A stretch of DNA of 64,000 nucleotides. Source: Solirubrobacterales bacterium (GTDB taxonomy: Bacteria; Actinomycetota; Thermoleophilia; Solirubrobacterales; Thermoleophilaceae). The stretch covers positions 26,534 to 90,533 of the forward strand of contig JAAYBF010000121.1 in NCBI GenBank assembly GCA_012718975.1, in the 5' to 3' direction. The notes under the pieces are model-generated. The model did not search any database, had not been told where the DNA came from, and saw nothing but the letters and a program-made list of their open reading frames with translations. The position numbers were made by a program, and so were the translations under genes. Positions 1 to 8,600 of this stretch are shown one piece after another. Position 1 is the stretch's first letter. Each line of letters begins with the position of its first letter.

Positions 1-150
1 CGCGCGTCGGGCACCGTCGTCGCCGGCTCCTCGCTGCAGCTCGAGGGGCTCGACGTCCACGCCGCGGTGTTCCGCTGGCGGGTCGGCGACCGCGAGGGCG
101 CCGGCGCCTACGAGCTGATGGCCCGCAGCGAGGACCGGGCGGCGGCATGA
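1..150 (+). CDS. C-terminal fragment of an unidentified protein
   Basis: Only the last 49 codons are in the window, read in frame 1 and ending in TGA. The tail ends in MARSEDRAAA. It shows no motif that allows a family call. The stop overlaps the next start as ATGA, so it is very probably co-transcribed and translationally coupled with the HAD hydrolase. The sequence to the left would be needed to name it. Confidence 0.6.
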   Translation, partial: RASGTVVAGSSLQLEGLDVHAAVFRWRVGDREGAGAYELMARSEDRAAA

Positions 151-782
151 GCGCGCCGAAGGCCCTCGTCAGCGACTTCGGCGGCGTCCTCACCACGCCG
201 CTCGGCAACGCGTTCGCCGCCTGGTCGCAGGAGAGCGGCGTGCCGCTCGAGACGCTCGGCCAGGCGCTCGTGGCCTCCGCCGACCGCCACGGCGAGCACC
301 CGCTGTTCGTGCTCGAGCGCGGCGAGATCCCCGAGGCCGAGTTCATCGCCCGGATCGAGGCCGAGCTCGACGGCCACGTCCTCGACGGCATGACCGACGC
401 GCTGCTCGGCAACCTCGACCGCAACCAGCCGATGATCGACTTCGTCGCGACGCTGCCCGGCCGCGGCCTGCGGACGGCGCTGCTGACCAACAACGTGCGC
501 GAGTGGGAGGCGCAGTGGCGGGGCATGCTGCCCGAGCTCGACGAGATCTTCGAGGTCGTCGTCGACTCGGCGTTCGTCGGCATGCGCAAGCCCGAGCACG
601 ACATCTACCACCTCACCGTCGAGCGGCTCGGCGGCGGCCTCCGGCCCGAGGACTGCGTCTTCGTCGACGACATCGCGATCAACTGCGACGCCGCGCGCGA
701 GGTCGGGATGACCGCCGTCGTGTTCGAGACCACCGAGCAGGCGGTCGCCGAGATCGAGGCCGCGCTCGCCGGCGGCGGCTGA
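147..782 (+). CDS. HAD-superfamily hydrolase (subfamily IA-like)
   Basis: 211 aa. The HAD motifs appear in order: motif I DFGGVLTT near residue 10, motif II TNN near residue 113, the motif III lysine in MRKPEHDIY near 150, and motif IV FVDDIAIN near 175. Motif I has DFGG instead of DxDx(T/V), as in the HAD domain found in epoxide-hydrolase N-termini and ACAD10-like proteins, so classical phosphatase chemistry is uncertain. The start ATG overlaps the preceding stop (ATGA), which fixes it. Substrate unknown. The family call is firm, the reaction is not. Family knowledge: this HAD type often occurs with APH-like kinases and acyl-CoA dehydrogenases. Such a pair lies at 51-54 kb, too far away to be linked here. 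Confidence 0.85.
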   Translation: MSAPKALVSDFGGVLTTPLGNAFAAWSQESGVPLETLGQALVASADRHGEHPLFVLERGEIPEAEFIARIEAELDGHVLDGMTDALLGNLDRNQPMIDFVATLPGRGLRTALLTNNVREWEAQWRGMLPELDEIFEVVVDSAFVGMRKPEHDIYHLTVERLGGGLRPEDCVFVDDIAINCDAAREVGMTAVVFETTEQAVAEIEAALAGGG

Positions 783-797
783 CGGCCGGGGCCGCTC

Positions 798-2933
798 CTA
801 CGGCGCGAGCGGGTAGGTCTCGTTGCCTGCGTAGCGGAGGTTGGTCGGGTAGCTGACGCCACCGCTCTCGTACGGGCAGACCGAGAAGTAGCCCTCCGGC
901 GAGTACGGGACCAGCCCACCGGCGCTGATCAGCGCGTACTCGATGTTCGCGAGCGCCATCTGGACCGCCATCGGGGGCTGCTGCCAGCGGTTGTCGACGT
1001 AGGAGATGTCGCCGTAGGTCACGCAGCCGCCGCTGTCGGAGCCGTAGGGCAGGCCGTCGCCGAGGCTCGGCGCCGCCGGATAGGGCAGCGGGTCGCCGGC
1101 GCGCGGCGGCGGACCGAAGTCGGTCGCGCCGATCGGGTTCGAGTAGGAGGAGTTGCCGCTGACGGTCACGTAGCGGCTCCCGCCGTCGGTGTAGAAGGTG
1201 TTGCCGCCCGCGCCCGGCCGCTTGCCGTAGGCGGTGTTGCCGACGATCCGCAGGCCGTCGTCGGCGCTGGTTCCCTGGGCGCCGGTGGTGTAGATCGCGC
1301 CGCCGTCCCAGAGCTGGCCCAGGAAGCGGCGGATCGTGTTGCGGGCGATCAGGCCGCCCCCGCTCTCGGTCGGGGTCGTCCAGTCGCCCCACATGCCGGG
1401 CGTCGCCCCCGGCAGGCCCGGGAAGCCGCCCGGGTCGAGCAGCCCCCACCCCCAGCCGACGGCGATCCCGCTCCAGGGAACGTCCTGGATCGTGTTGGCG
1501 ATCACCCGCGTCCCGCTCGAGAAGCCGACGAAGATGCCCGCCGCGTCCGGGTAGCCGCGGCCGGCGCGCGCGACGAGGTTGCCCGCGATGCGGTTGGCGA
1601 CCGAGCGCTGGCCCGGTAGCCGCGGATGGTGGTCGGCCGTCGCGATCCCGCTCAGCGTGATCGCCGCCGAGCCGACGTCGACGAACGAGTTGGCGCGCAC
1701 GACGTTGCGCTGACTGCCGGTCCCGAGCGCCAGCCCGACCGCTCCGAGCTGGCGGAAGCGGTTGCCGACGAAGCGCACGTCGCGGCCGAAGCGGACCGAG
1801 ACGTTGCCGGGGGTCGCGGTGGGCTCGCGGACGTGGCCGATCACGTTCGGCTCGTTGCCGGAGCCGACGAGGCGGAAGCCCGACTGGTCGGCGACGTAGC
1901 CGTCGGACCCGCTCGGCGCCAGCCAGGTCGCGTGGCGGAACGTCAGCCCCCGGAAGTCGACGTGGCGCAGCGGTCGCCGCGCCGTCCCGCCGCCGCGCAC
2001 GAGCGCCTCGAGCACCGGCAGCTCGACCCGCGCCGCGCGCATCCGCTCCCACGGCCGCGGCATGTAGTAGAGCCAGCCGCTACCGCGATCCACGTACCAC
2101 TCCCCGGGCTCGTCGAGGAACTCGAGCGCGTTCTCGAGCCGCGTCACCTGCCAGAAGCTCCAGATGCCCGGCTCGCCGTCGGCGTCGCGGAAGAGGTTCG
2201 CGTTCGTCCACGCCGGCTCCACCATCCGCAGCAGGCCAGGCGCCGAGCCTGCCGGCGGCGTCACCGACTCGACCGGCACGGTCATCATCTTCCACTGGGT
2301 GAGGATCACCGCCTCGACGTCGGCCGGGCGGCGCCAGGCGGCAGGATCGCCCCATGCCGCCGGATTCAGGCCCTCCGGCGCGACCGTCGGCAGGTACTCG
2401 ATCCCGCTCGCGTCGCCGCCGCCGTTCCAGGCCGGGCGGAAGCCGGCCGGGTAGTCGCCGGTCGCCGCCCGCACCGCGCGCCGGCCGTTGACGTAGAGCT
2501 CGCGCGTCGCCACGTCGCCGACGCGGGCGCGCCAGATCCCGGCGCGGAACGGCCGCCACGACGAGCCGGGCACGGCGGCCGCGCCGGAGATCACCGGTCG
2601 CTCGCCAGGCTGAGCGCGGTAGACCGTCCGCGCTCCGGGCCGGCCCGAGTCGGCGGCGGTCAGCCGCAGCGGCGCGCCGAGCCGGTGGACGCCGCCGCGC
2701 AGGATCACCTGGACCCCCGCCGCGGGCCGTGAGCGCAGCGCCCGCCTGGCGCGGCGCTGCGCCTCGTGGAGGGTCGCCAGCGGCCGCGCCTTGGTGCCGG
2801 GTCCCGCGTCGGCCCCGCGCGGCGCGACCCAGATCCGCTCCGGCACGGCGCCGGCCGCGGCGGGCGCGACGGCGAGCGCCGCCGCCACGGCGGCGGCAGA
2901 CAGGAGCGCCGGCAGCGGGGAGAGTCGGCTCAA
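798..2933 (-). CDS. Secreted right-handed parallel beta-helix repeat protein
   Basis: 711 aa with a TTG start and a clear Sec signal peptide: MSRL, then a long Ala/Val/Leu core ending near AGAVP. The start of the mature part, WVAPRGADAGPGTKARPLATLHEAQRRA, is the typical opening of secreted pectate-lyase-like/NosD beta-helix proteins (quoted here in short: GPGTKARPLATL). The middle is rich in short Asn- and Gly-containing strands such as RNVVRANSF and ANRIAGNLVARAG, as expected for helix coils. Likely role: binding or cleavage of an extracellular polysaccharide. No catalytic residues can be assigned with confidence. It converges on the HAD gene with only 15 nt between stops. A TAGCGT hexamer lies 9 nt upstream of the TTG and may be a -10 box. 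Confidence 0.8.
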   Translation of the reverse strand: MSRLSPLPALLSAAAVAAALAVAPAAAGAVPERIWVAPRGADAGPGTKARPLATLHEAQRRARRALRSRPAAGVQVILRGGVHRLGAPLRLTAADSGRPGARTVYRAQPGERPVISGAAAVPGSSWRPFRAGIWRARVGDVATRELYVNGRRAVRAATGDYPAGFRPAWNGGGDASGIEYLPTVAPEGLNPAAWGDPAAWRRPADVEAVILTQWKMMTVPVESVTPPAGSAPGLLRMVEPAWTNANLFRDADGEPGIWSFWQVTRLENALEFLDEPGEWYVDRGSGWLYYMPRPWERMRAARVELPVLEALVRGGGTARRPLRHVDFRGLTFRHATWLAPSGSDGYVADQSGFRLVGSGNEPNVIGHVREPTATPGNVSVRFGRDVRFVGNRFRQLGAVGLALGTGSQRNVVRANSFVDVGSAAITLSGIATADHHPRLPGQRSVANRIAGNLVARAGRGYPDAAGIFVGFSSGTRVIANTIQDVPWSGIAVGWGWGLLDPGGFPGLPGATPGMWGDWTTPTESGGGLIARNTIRRFLGQLWDGGAIYTTGAQGTSADDGLRIVGNTAYGKRPGAGGNTFYTDGGSRYVTVSGNSSYSNPIGATDFGPPPRAGDPLPYPAAPSLGDGLPYGSDSGGCVTYGDISYVDNRWQQPPMAVQMALANIEYALISAGGLVPYSPEGYFSVCPYESGGVSYPTNLRYAGNETYPLAP

Positions 2934-3091
2934 GGGGGCGGCACGCTATCCCGCCGCTCGGCCAGATCCCCTCCGGGCCACGCGAGGACGGAGAGTCTGG
3001 ACCACGCGAAGCGGGCCAGCCCGCGACATTCTGACGCCGGCTGGCCCCGGACCCTGGCGGCGGGCCCGGATCTGACGTACCCTCGCCAGAG

Positions 3092-4525
3092 GTGAGGAGT
3101 GCTCTGGAGACCCCGGGGCGGGCCCTGGTCGCAGCGTTCGTGGCCGTAGCGGCGTGCCTAGCCTGGGCGGCCGCGCCGGCCGCGGCTGAGGTGAGAACCG
3201 AGACCTTCCGCTACGGACCGATCGAGATCGGGCCCTACCAGGTGCTGCAGAAGGACCTCCAGCTCGGGATCCCCAAGCCGCAGGTCGACGGCTACGTCAC
3301 CGACATGGAGGTCGACGTCGTCGACGCCGACGGCGTCCAGGTGCCGATCAGCCGGCTGATGCTCCACCACATCGTCTTCGCCAACCTCGGCGACCGGATC
3401 GGCGCCAAGCACGACGGCACCTGCAACTCGTTCACCGCGTTCGACTACCGCACCCAGATCCCGGCGCTCGGCGAGCGGTTCTACGCCGCCGGCGAGGAGC
3501 GCGCCAAGCTCAAGCTCCCCGACGGCTACGGCTACCCGATGAAGGGCGCCGACCAGTGGGCGATGACCCTGATGGTGATGAACCACCGGGCCGTCCGCGA
3601 CAGCGCCTTCGTCCAGTACACCGTCACCTACGACACCGAGCCGCGGACCCCCGTGACCCCCTACTGGCTCGACGTGCGCGACTGCCTCGCCGACCCCGTC
3701 TACGACGTCCCCGGCAACGGGCGCCGCGGCTCCACCCACACCGAGTCCAAGGCCTGGACCGTGCCGGCCAGCGGACGGCTGGTCGCCGCCGCCGGCCACG
3801 TCCACGGCGGCGCGCGCAACCTCACCCTCAACCGCGGCGACTGCCAGCTCTACGCCTCGCGGCCCACCTGGGGCGGCCGCGGACACCCCTTCTACCGCGT
3901 CAAGCCGATCCTCCACGAGCCCGGCCCGGTCCACATGACCGGCTTCACCAGCGAGGCCGGCTTCCCCGTCCGCGCCGGCGAGCGGCTGCGGCTCGACTCC
4001 AACTACGACAACAGCCGCCTCCACACCCGCGTCATGGGGATCATGATCGTCTTCCTCGCCGCCGACCCCGCCGCGCCGCCCCCGTCGGGCTGCGCCCCGC
4101 CGGCCGACCTCGTCGACCACCGCTCCGAGATCCCCGGCCGCAGGGTCGCGCCCCGCTTCGCAGTGCCGCTCACCGGGATCGGCCGCCGCGGCCGGGCCGT
4201 CAAGATCGCCAAGCCGCCCGGCCGGCGCGTCAAGGTGCGCAGCGGCGCGCGGATCGTCGTCGGCGACCGGTTCTTCTCCAAGCCGAACGTCACCCTCCCC
4301 CGCGGCGGCGTGCTGCGCTGGATCTTCAACTCGCGCGAGCTGCACAACGTCACCGTCGCCAACGGGCCGCGCGGATTCTCCTCACCCAACCTCGACGGCC
4401 GGCGCGCCTACAAGACCCGCCTGCGCGTCCCGGGCACCTACAAGCTCTTCTGCGGCCTCCATCCGGTCTCGATGACCCAGACGATCAAGGTTGTGGGGAA
4501 GAAGAAGTCGGGGCGTCGGCGTTGA
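3092..4525 (+). CDS. Secreted PHM-like copper protein fused to a cupredoxin domain
   Basis: 477 aa, GTG start, signal peptide to about residue 32. The N-terminal part carries every copper-ligand motif of peptidylglycine alpha-hydroxylating/dopamine beta-monooxygenases: LHHIVF (H92, H93), MNHRAV (H165), GHVHGG (H236, H238) and a Met in VMGIMIV (M315 or M318). Spacings of about 72, 71 and 77-80 residues resemble those of rat PHM. The C-terminal ~90 residues form a plastocyanin-like domain with type-1 copper ligands H418 (LHNVTV), C454, H457 and M461 (FCGLHPVSM). The protein then ends in a basic tail (KKKSGRRR). Inference: a copper monooxygenase or sensor with a built-in electron-transfer domain acting outside the membrane. 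A TACCCT hexamer 8 nt before the GTG suggests a leaderless transcript. No partner gene is adjacent. Confidence 0.8.
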   Translation: MRSALETPGRALVAAFVAVAACLAWAAAPAAAEVRTETFRYGPIEIGPYQVLQKDLQLGIPKPQVDGYVTDMEVDVVDADGVQVPISRLMLHHIVFANLGDRIGAKHDGTCNSFTAFDYRTQIPALGERFYAAGEERAKLKLPDGYGYPMKGADQWAMTLMVMNHRAVRDSAFVQYTVTYDTEPRTPVTPYWLDVRDCLADPVYDVPGNGRRGSTHTESKAWTVPASGRLVAAAGHVHGGARNLTLNRGDCQLYASRPTWGGRGHPFYRVKPILHEPGPVHMTGFTSEAGFPVRAGERLRLDSNYDNSRLHTRVMGIMIVFLAADPAAPPPSGCAPPADLVDHRSEIPGRRVAPRFAVPLTGIGRRGRAVKIAKPPGRRVKVRSGARIVVGDRFFSKPNVTLPRGGVLRWIFNSRELHNVTVANGPRGFSSPNLDGRRAYKTRLRVPGTYKLFCGLHPVSMTQTIKVVGKKKSGRRR

Positions 4526-4549
4526 CGTCCTAGGGTCGTGCCGCGTTTC

Positions 4550-5039
4550 CCCGCGGGTCCTGTCTCCGGTGTGGGTACTGACGCTAGCTACTGAGACGGA
4601 CGGCCTTCGGCCGAGAACCCGTGCTCGGCTTCGCTTAGCGCTCTCCCGATGATGGTGGTGCCGGCTGTCCGTGTGAGGGGTCTTCGGGAGTAGCTCCGCG
4701 CTTCGCCTGCGCGCGAAGGTCGACACCGTCGCCACCCGCGGAGGCCAACGCTTCAGGGCGCTACGCGCCGGCCGTTCCTTGGGTGGGAGAGCGGGAACCT
4801 GGAATGTGGGTCGTCCTAGGGCTTCAGGTCCGGCGTTTCCCCGTCCTCCGTAGGCCGATCCGATGTTCTCCGGCCCTGCCCGTCCGACGTTTCCCGGCCC
4901 GCGTGGCGCCGACCCGACCTTCTCTGGGCCCCCCTCCGCCGACCCGACGTTTCCCCCACTATGCGCGGCAAACGATGGACGGACAGAGGAATAGCCGGGA
5001 AATGATGGACCGACTCTGAAACGGCCGGGAAACAGCGGG
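4550..5039. repeat. Long dispersed intergenic repeat, copy 1
   Basis: This 634-nt gap (4526-5159) holds no convincing gene. Most of it matches the reverse complement of 14400-14892. The first ~260 nt are conserved with identical runs of 37 nt (4686-4722) and 27 nt. The rest is an array of a ~10-nt core (CGRCGTTTSC) at 4831, 4861, 4885, 4915 and 4945. It is followed by three reverse-oriented cores (GCAAACG near 4968, GGGAAATG at 4997, GGGAAACA at 5027), again about 30 nt apart. A perfect 18-nt palindrome (GCCGGACCCGGGTCCGGC, 5042-5059) follows. Indels between copies are not multiples of three, which argues against coding. Confidence 0.85.
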
Positions 5040-5074
5040 CCGCCGGACCCGGGTCCGGCTACTGACGTGACTGC

Positions 5075-5137
5075 GGGGCCGGCTGACAAGGACGCAGGGA
5101 GGCCATAGGCCGGTAGGCCATGGCCGACCGAGGACGC
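5075..5137 (-). repeat. Short dispersed intergenic element, copy 1
   Basis: The reverse complement reads GGCGTCCTCGG, a variable hairpin-forming middle (here built on GGCCATGGCC/GGCCTATGGCC), then TGCGTCCTTGTCAGCCGGCC. The same two ends and a similar hairpin middle of different sequence occur at 22690-22757. It lies just downstream of the gene ending at 5160 (minus strand would have to read through that stop), so a terminator role is possible. Confidence 0.65.
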
Positions 5138-5159
5138 CGTCAGGCGGTTCCGCAGGCCG

Positions 5160-5615
5160 TCAGTTGTCGGACCCTAAGCGGTCCCAGCAGTAGATCTCGA
5201 TCGCCTCCGCGGCCAGCTCGGCCATCCGCTCCTGGGAGAGGAATGGGAGGACGGTGTCGATCGCCTGCTCCTCGCTGACGCCGGACTCGAAGGCGTCCTC
5301 GCCGCGGAAGCCGGCGGCGATGCGCAGAGCCTCGCGGCGGTGCTCGCCGAGGTGGCCGAACGCCTTGAGGAGGAAGTCCTTGTTGGCGATCGGCTGGCCG
5401 ACCTCGAGCGACGCGTGCCAGGCGGCGAGCATCGAGAGGTCGTCGTCGTCGAGGACCTCGACGGCCTTGGCGTAGTGGACGGCGAGCTCGTCCTCGGGGA
5501 TCTCGTCGACCCATGCGCGGACGACTTCGCCGAGCAGCTGCCGGCGCGCCTCGCGCCCGACGGCGTCGGCTACGACCCGGATGGCCTCCTGCGGCTCGAT
5601 GAAGCACAAGGGCAT
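5160..5615 (-). CDS. Hypothetical acidic protein
   Basis: 151 aa, not recognised. It is rich in Glu, Asp and Ala and predicted mostly helical by eye, with no signal peptide or membrane segment. It contains one Cys near the start (MPLCFIEPQEAI) and one near the end (IEIYCWDRLGSDN). The ATG was chosen because a TACCTT hexamer lies 6 nt upstream, which fits a leaderless promoter, and because no start codon occurs just upstream in frame. It lies 38 nt downstream of addA on the same strand but appears to have its own promoter. Function unknown. Adjacency to addAB may be coincidental. Confidence 0.65.
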   Translation of the reverse strand: MPLCFIEPQEAIRVVADAVGREARRQLLGEVVRAWVDEIPEDELAVHYAKAVEVLDDDDLSMLAAWHASLEVGQPIANKDFLLKAFGHLGEHRREALRIAAGFRGEDAFESGVSEEQAIDTVLPFLSQERMAELAAEAIEIYCWDRLGSDN

Positions 5616-5653
5616 GCCGAGAAGGTAGGGATGGGCCTGGACGGAACCGGCGG

Positions 5654-8600
5654 TCAAGCGGGCGGCTCGGGCGCGAGGGTGCGCTCGGGGGGCCAGGAGC
5701 AGAGGCCGCCCTGGCCGGGGCAGTCGGCGCAGAGGCCGTGCCAGGGGCGGTCGGAGGGCTGGAAGCGGCCGTCGGCGAGTGGGCGGACGCGGTCGCGGAG
5801 GCGGTCGGCGAGGGCGGGCTGGTCGGTGGCGGCGTAGGTGGCCGAGACCGGCTCGGCGGGCCGGTCGAGGAAGAGGTAGGCGACCTCGACGGCGGGGGCG
5901 CCGGACTGCAGCGCCGCGAGCGCGTAGACGAGCCGCTGGGTCGCGTAGTGGGCGTCGACGAGCTCGGCGGGGTCCTGGCCGTCGAGCAGGCGGTCGGTCT
6001 TGTAGTCGACGATCAGCACCCGGCCGGGCTCGCTGGCGTGGACGTCGACGACGCCGTTGATCAGGGTTCCGCGCCCGCCCGGCCGCTCCGACGGGAGCTG
6101 GAAGACGAACGGCAGCTCGGTGCGGACGCGGTCGGCGGCGGCGAGCCGGGCGCGCAGCGGCGAGTCGGCGAACGCCTGGACGAGCGCGGCGACGTCGGCG
6201 ACCTCGTGGTCGCGGACGGGCTCGCCGGCGCGTTCGATCAACGCCGTGATCGCGTCCGCGGCCGGCACGGCGGGATCGGACAGGTCGATCTCCTCCAGGA
6301 GCTGGTGGACGAGCGAGCCGCGCAGCGTCGGTGCCATCGCCTCCGGCTCGGGCGCGACGGGCATCCCGGGGACCTGGGCGCCGACGGCCGGCGCCGCGGT
6401 CGCCTCGCCGCCCGCGGCTCCGGCTGGCGCGCCCCCGTCCGGCGCGGCCTCGGCGAGCCCCGCGGCAACGGCCCGCCTCGGCGAGCGCGGCAGCCGCAGC
6501 ACCCGCTCGAGATAGAAGCGGTAGCCGCAGGCGGCGTGGCGCGCGAGGCCGGAGTAGCTGGTGCGGCTGACCGGGAGCGCGGGCGGCGGTGGCACGGCCG
6601 CGAGCGCTGGGGCGTCGAGCGCCTCGAGCCCGGCGGGCGGCGGCTCGGCCCGTTCGGGCGCGCGGTCGGCGGCCGGCAGGACGGCGTCGACGGTGTCGGG
6701 GCGCAGGACGGTCACCCCGATCGGCACGGATCGGCCGTCGAGGTCGCGGACGACCGTCGCGGCGGTCTCGATCTCGGGCAGCTCGGGGGCGAGCGCGCGC
6801 CAGACCCAGCGCATCGGCTCCTCGAGCGGCTCCTCCTCGCGGAGCTTGTCGAGGTCGGTGCCGCCACTGAGGATCAGGTGGCGCTCGGCGCGGGTGGCCG
6901 CGACGTAGAAGACGCGCTTCTCCTCCTCCTCGTCGGCGAGCTTCTGGCGCTCGCGGATGTCGCGCAGGCGGCTGCTGGCGACGCTGCCGCCGCCGAGCTG
7001 GGCGAGGCTGATGCCGACCGCGCCGTCGTCGGAGATCTGCAGCGACGAGCGGTCCTCGCGGCCCGGCTTGCCGAGGTCGGCGACGCAGACGACGGGGAAC
7101 TCGAGCCCCTTGGCGCGGTGGACGGTCATCAGCCGCACCGCCTGGACGTCCTCGGGCTCGAGCGGCGCCTCGCCCTGGCGGTCGCCGAGCTCGTCGCGCT
7201 CGGCGACGTAGTCGATGAACCCGCGCAGGTCGCGCCCCTCCTCGGCCTCGTACTCGCGCGCCAGCCGCATCAGCTTGCGGACGTTGGCCATCCGCCGCCG
7301 GCCCTGCTCCTGGGCGAGCAGGTGGAGGTCGTAGCCGCTCTCGGTGACGGCGCGGTCGATCAGCGCCTCCAGCGACCGCCGCGGCGCCCCGGCGCGCTCG
7401 CCGGCGAGCAGGGCGGCGAAGCGGGCGATCCGCTCGGCGTCGCGGGCGCCGAGCCGGTCTGCGAGCGACGCGTCGAGGTCGGCGACGACCGTCCACGGCT
7501 CGCGGCCCCGCCGCCGCGCCTCGTCGGCGACGACGACGAGCGCGTCGAGCGACACCCCGCCGAGCGGCGAGGCGAGCGCGGTGTAGAGCGCGAGGTCGTC
7601 GAGCGGGTTGGCGAGCGCGCCGAGGTAGGCGCGCAGGTCGCCGACCTGCTGGGCCGACCAGTACCCCCGTCCGCCCATGACGTAGGTCGGGATGCCGCGG
7701 TCCTCGAGCGCCCGCTCGAAGGCGGCGAGGTGGGTGGTCGCGCGCACCAGCACGACGACGTCGCCGGCGGCGCACTCCCCCGCCGCGATCAGCTGGTCGA
7801 TCCGCTTGGCGAGCATCCGCGCCTCGGCCGCGCGGTGCGGGACCACCTCGCGCAGCGACTCGCCGAAGGCCAGCTCAGGGTCGGGGCCGGCTCCGGCCGC
7901 GGCGTCGGCATCGAATCGCTCGCGCCAGCGCGAGCCGTTGTGGGGCCGATCGGCGACGAGCAGCTCGACGGCCGGCCCGTCGCCGAGCGGCGTCGCCGCC
8001 CCGCCCGCCCGCAGGCGCGGGAACCGCGCGCCCCAGACCGCGCCGAACAGCAGGTCGATCGCGCCGAGGACGGCGGGCGCGCTGCGGAAGTTCGCCGTCA
8101 GCGCCTCGAAGCGGCCGGCGCCGCGCGCCCGCTCGGCCTGGTCGCGGAAGACCGACACGTCGGCGTGGCGGAAGCGGTAGATCGACTGGAACTCGTCGCC
8201 GACGCGGAACATCCGCTCGCCGGCGATCCGCTCGAGCAGCTCGTTCTGGAGCGGGTTGGTGTCCTGGAACTCGTCCACGAGCACGTGGCGGAAGCGGCCG
8301 GCCCAGCGGCCGCGGACGACCTCGTCGCCGGCCAGCAGCCGGTTGGCGACCAGCTCGAGGTCGTCGAAGTCGAGCCCGGAGCGGTCGCGCTTGAGCGCCG
8401 CGTAGCGGTCCCCGTAGGCGCGCAGCAGGACGCGCAGCAGCGCGTGGTCGCGCAGCTCGTGGAGGTGGGTGACATGGCCGTGCAGCGCCTCGAGCGCCTC
8501 GCGGTAGGCGTCGCAGGCCTCGGTCTTCAGCGCGCCCGCGGCGCGACTCAAGGTCAGCTTCGCGAGCGCCGCCGGGTCGAGCGCCCCCACGGCGTCGCCG

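Noticed and set aside
4829-5039. CRISPR-like array
   Set aside because: The conserved core is only about 10 nt, the intervening sequences resemble each other and a second copy, the orientation flips within the array, and there are no cas genes.
4382-5089. 235-aa ORF on the minus strand with decapeptide-like repeats (GGPENxGSA)
   Set aside because: It lies in the long repeat. The matching ORF at 14126-14806 loses frame through 28-nt and 1-nt length changes, so the similarity is at DNA level and not protein level. It also runs into the copper-protein gene.
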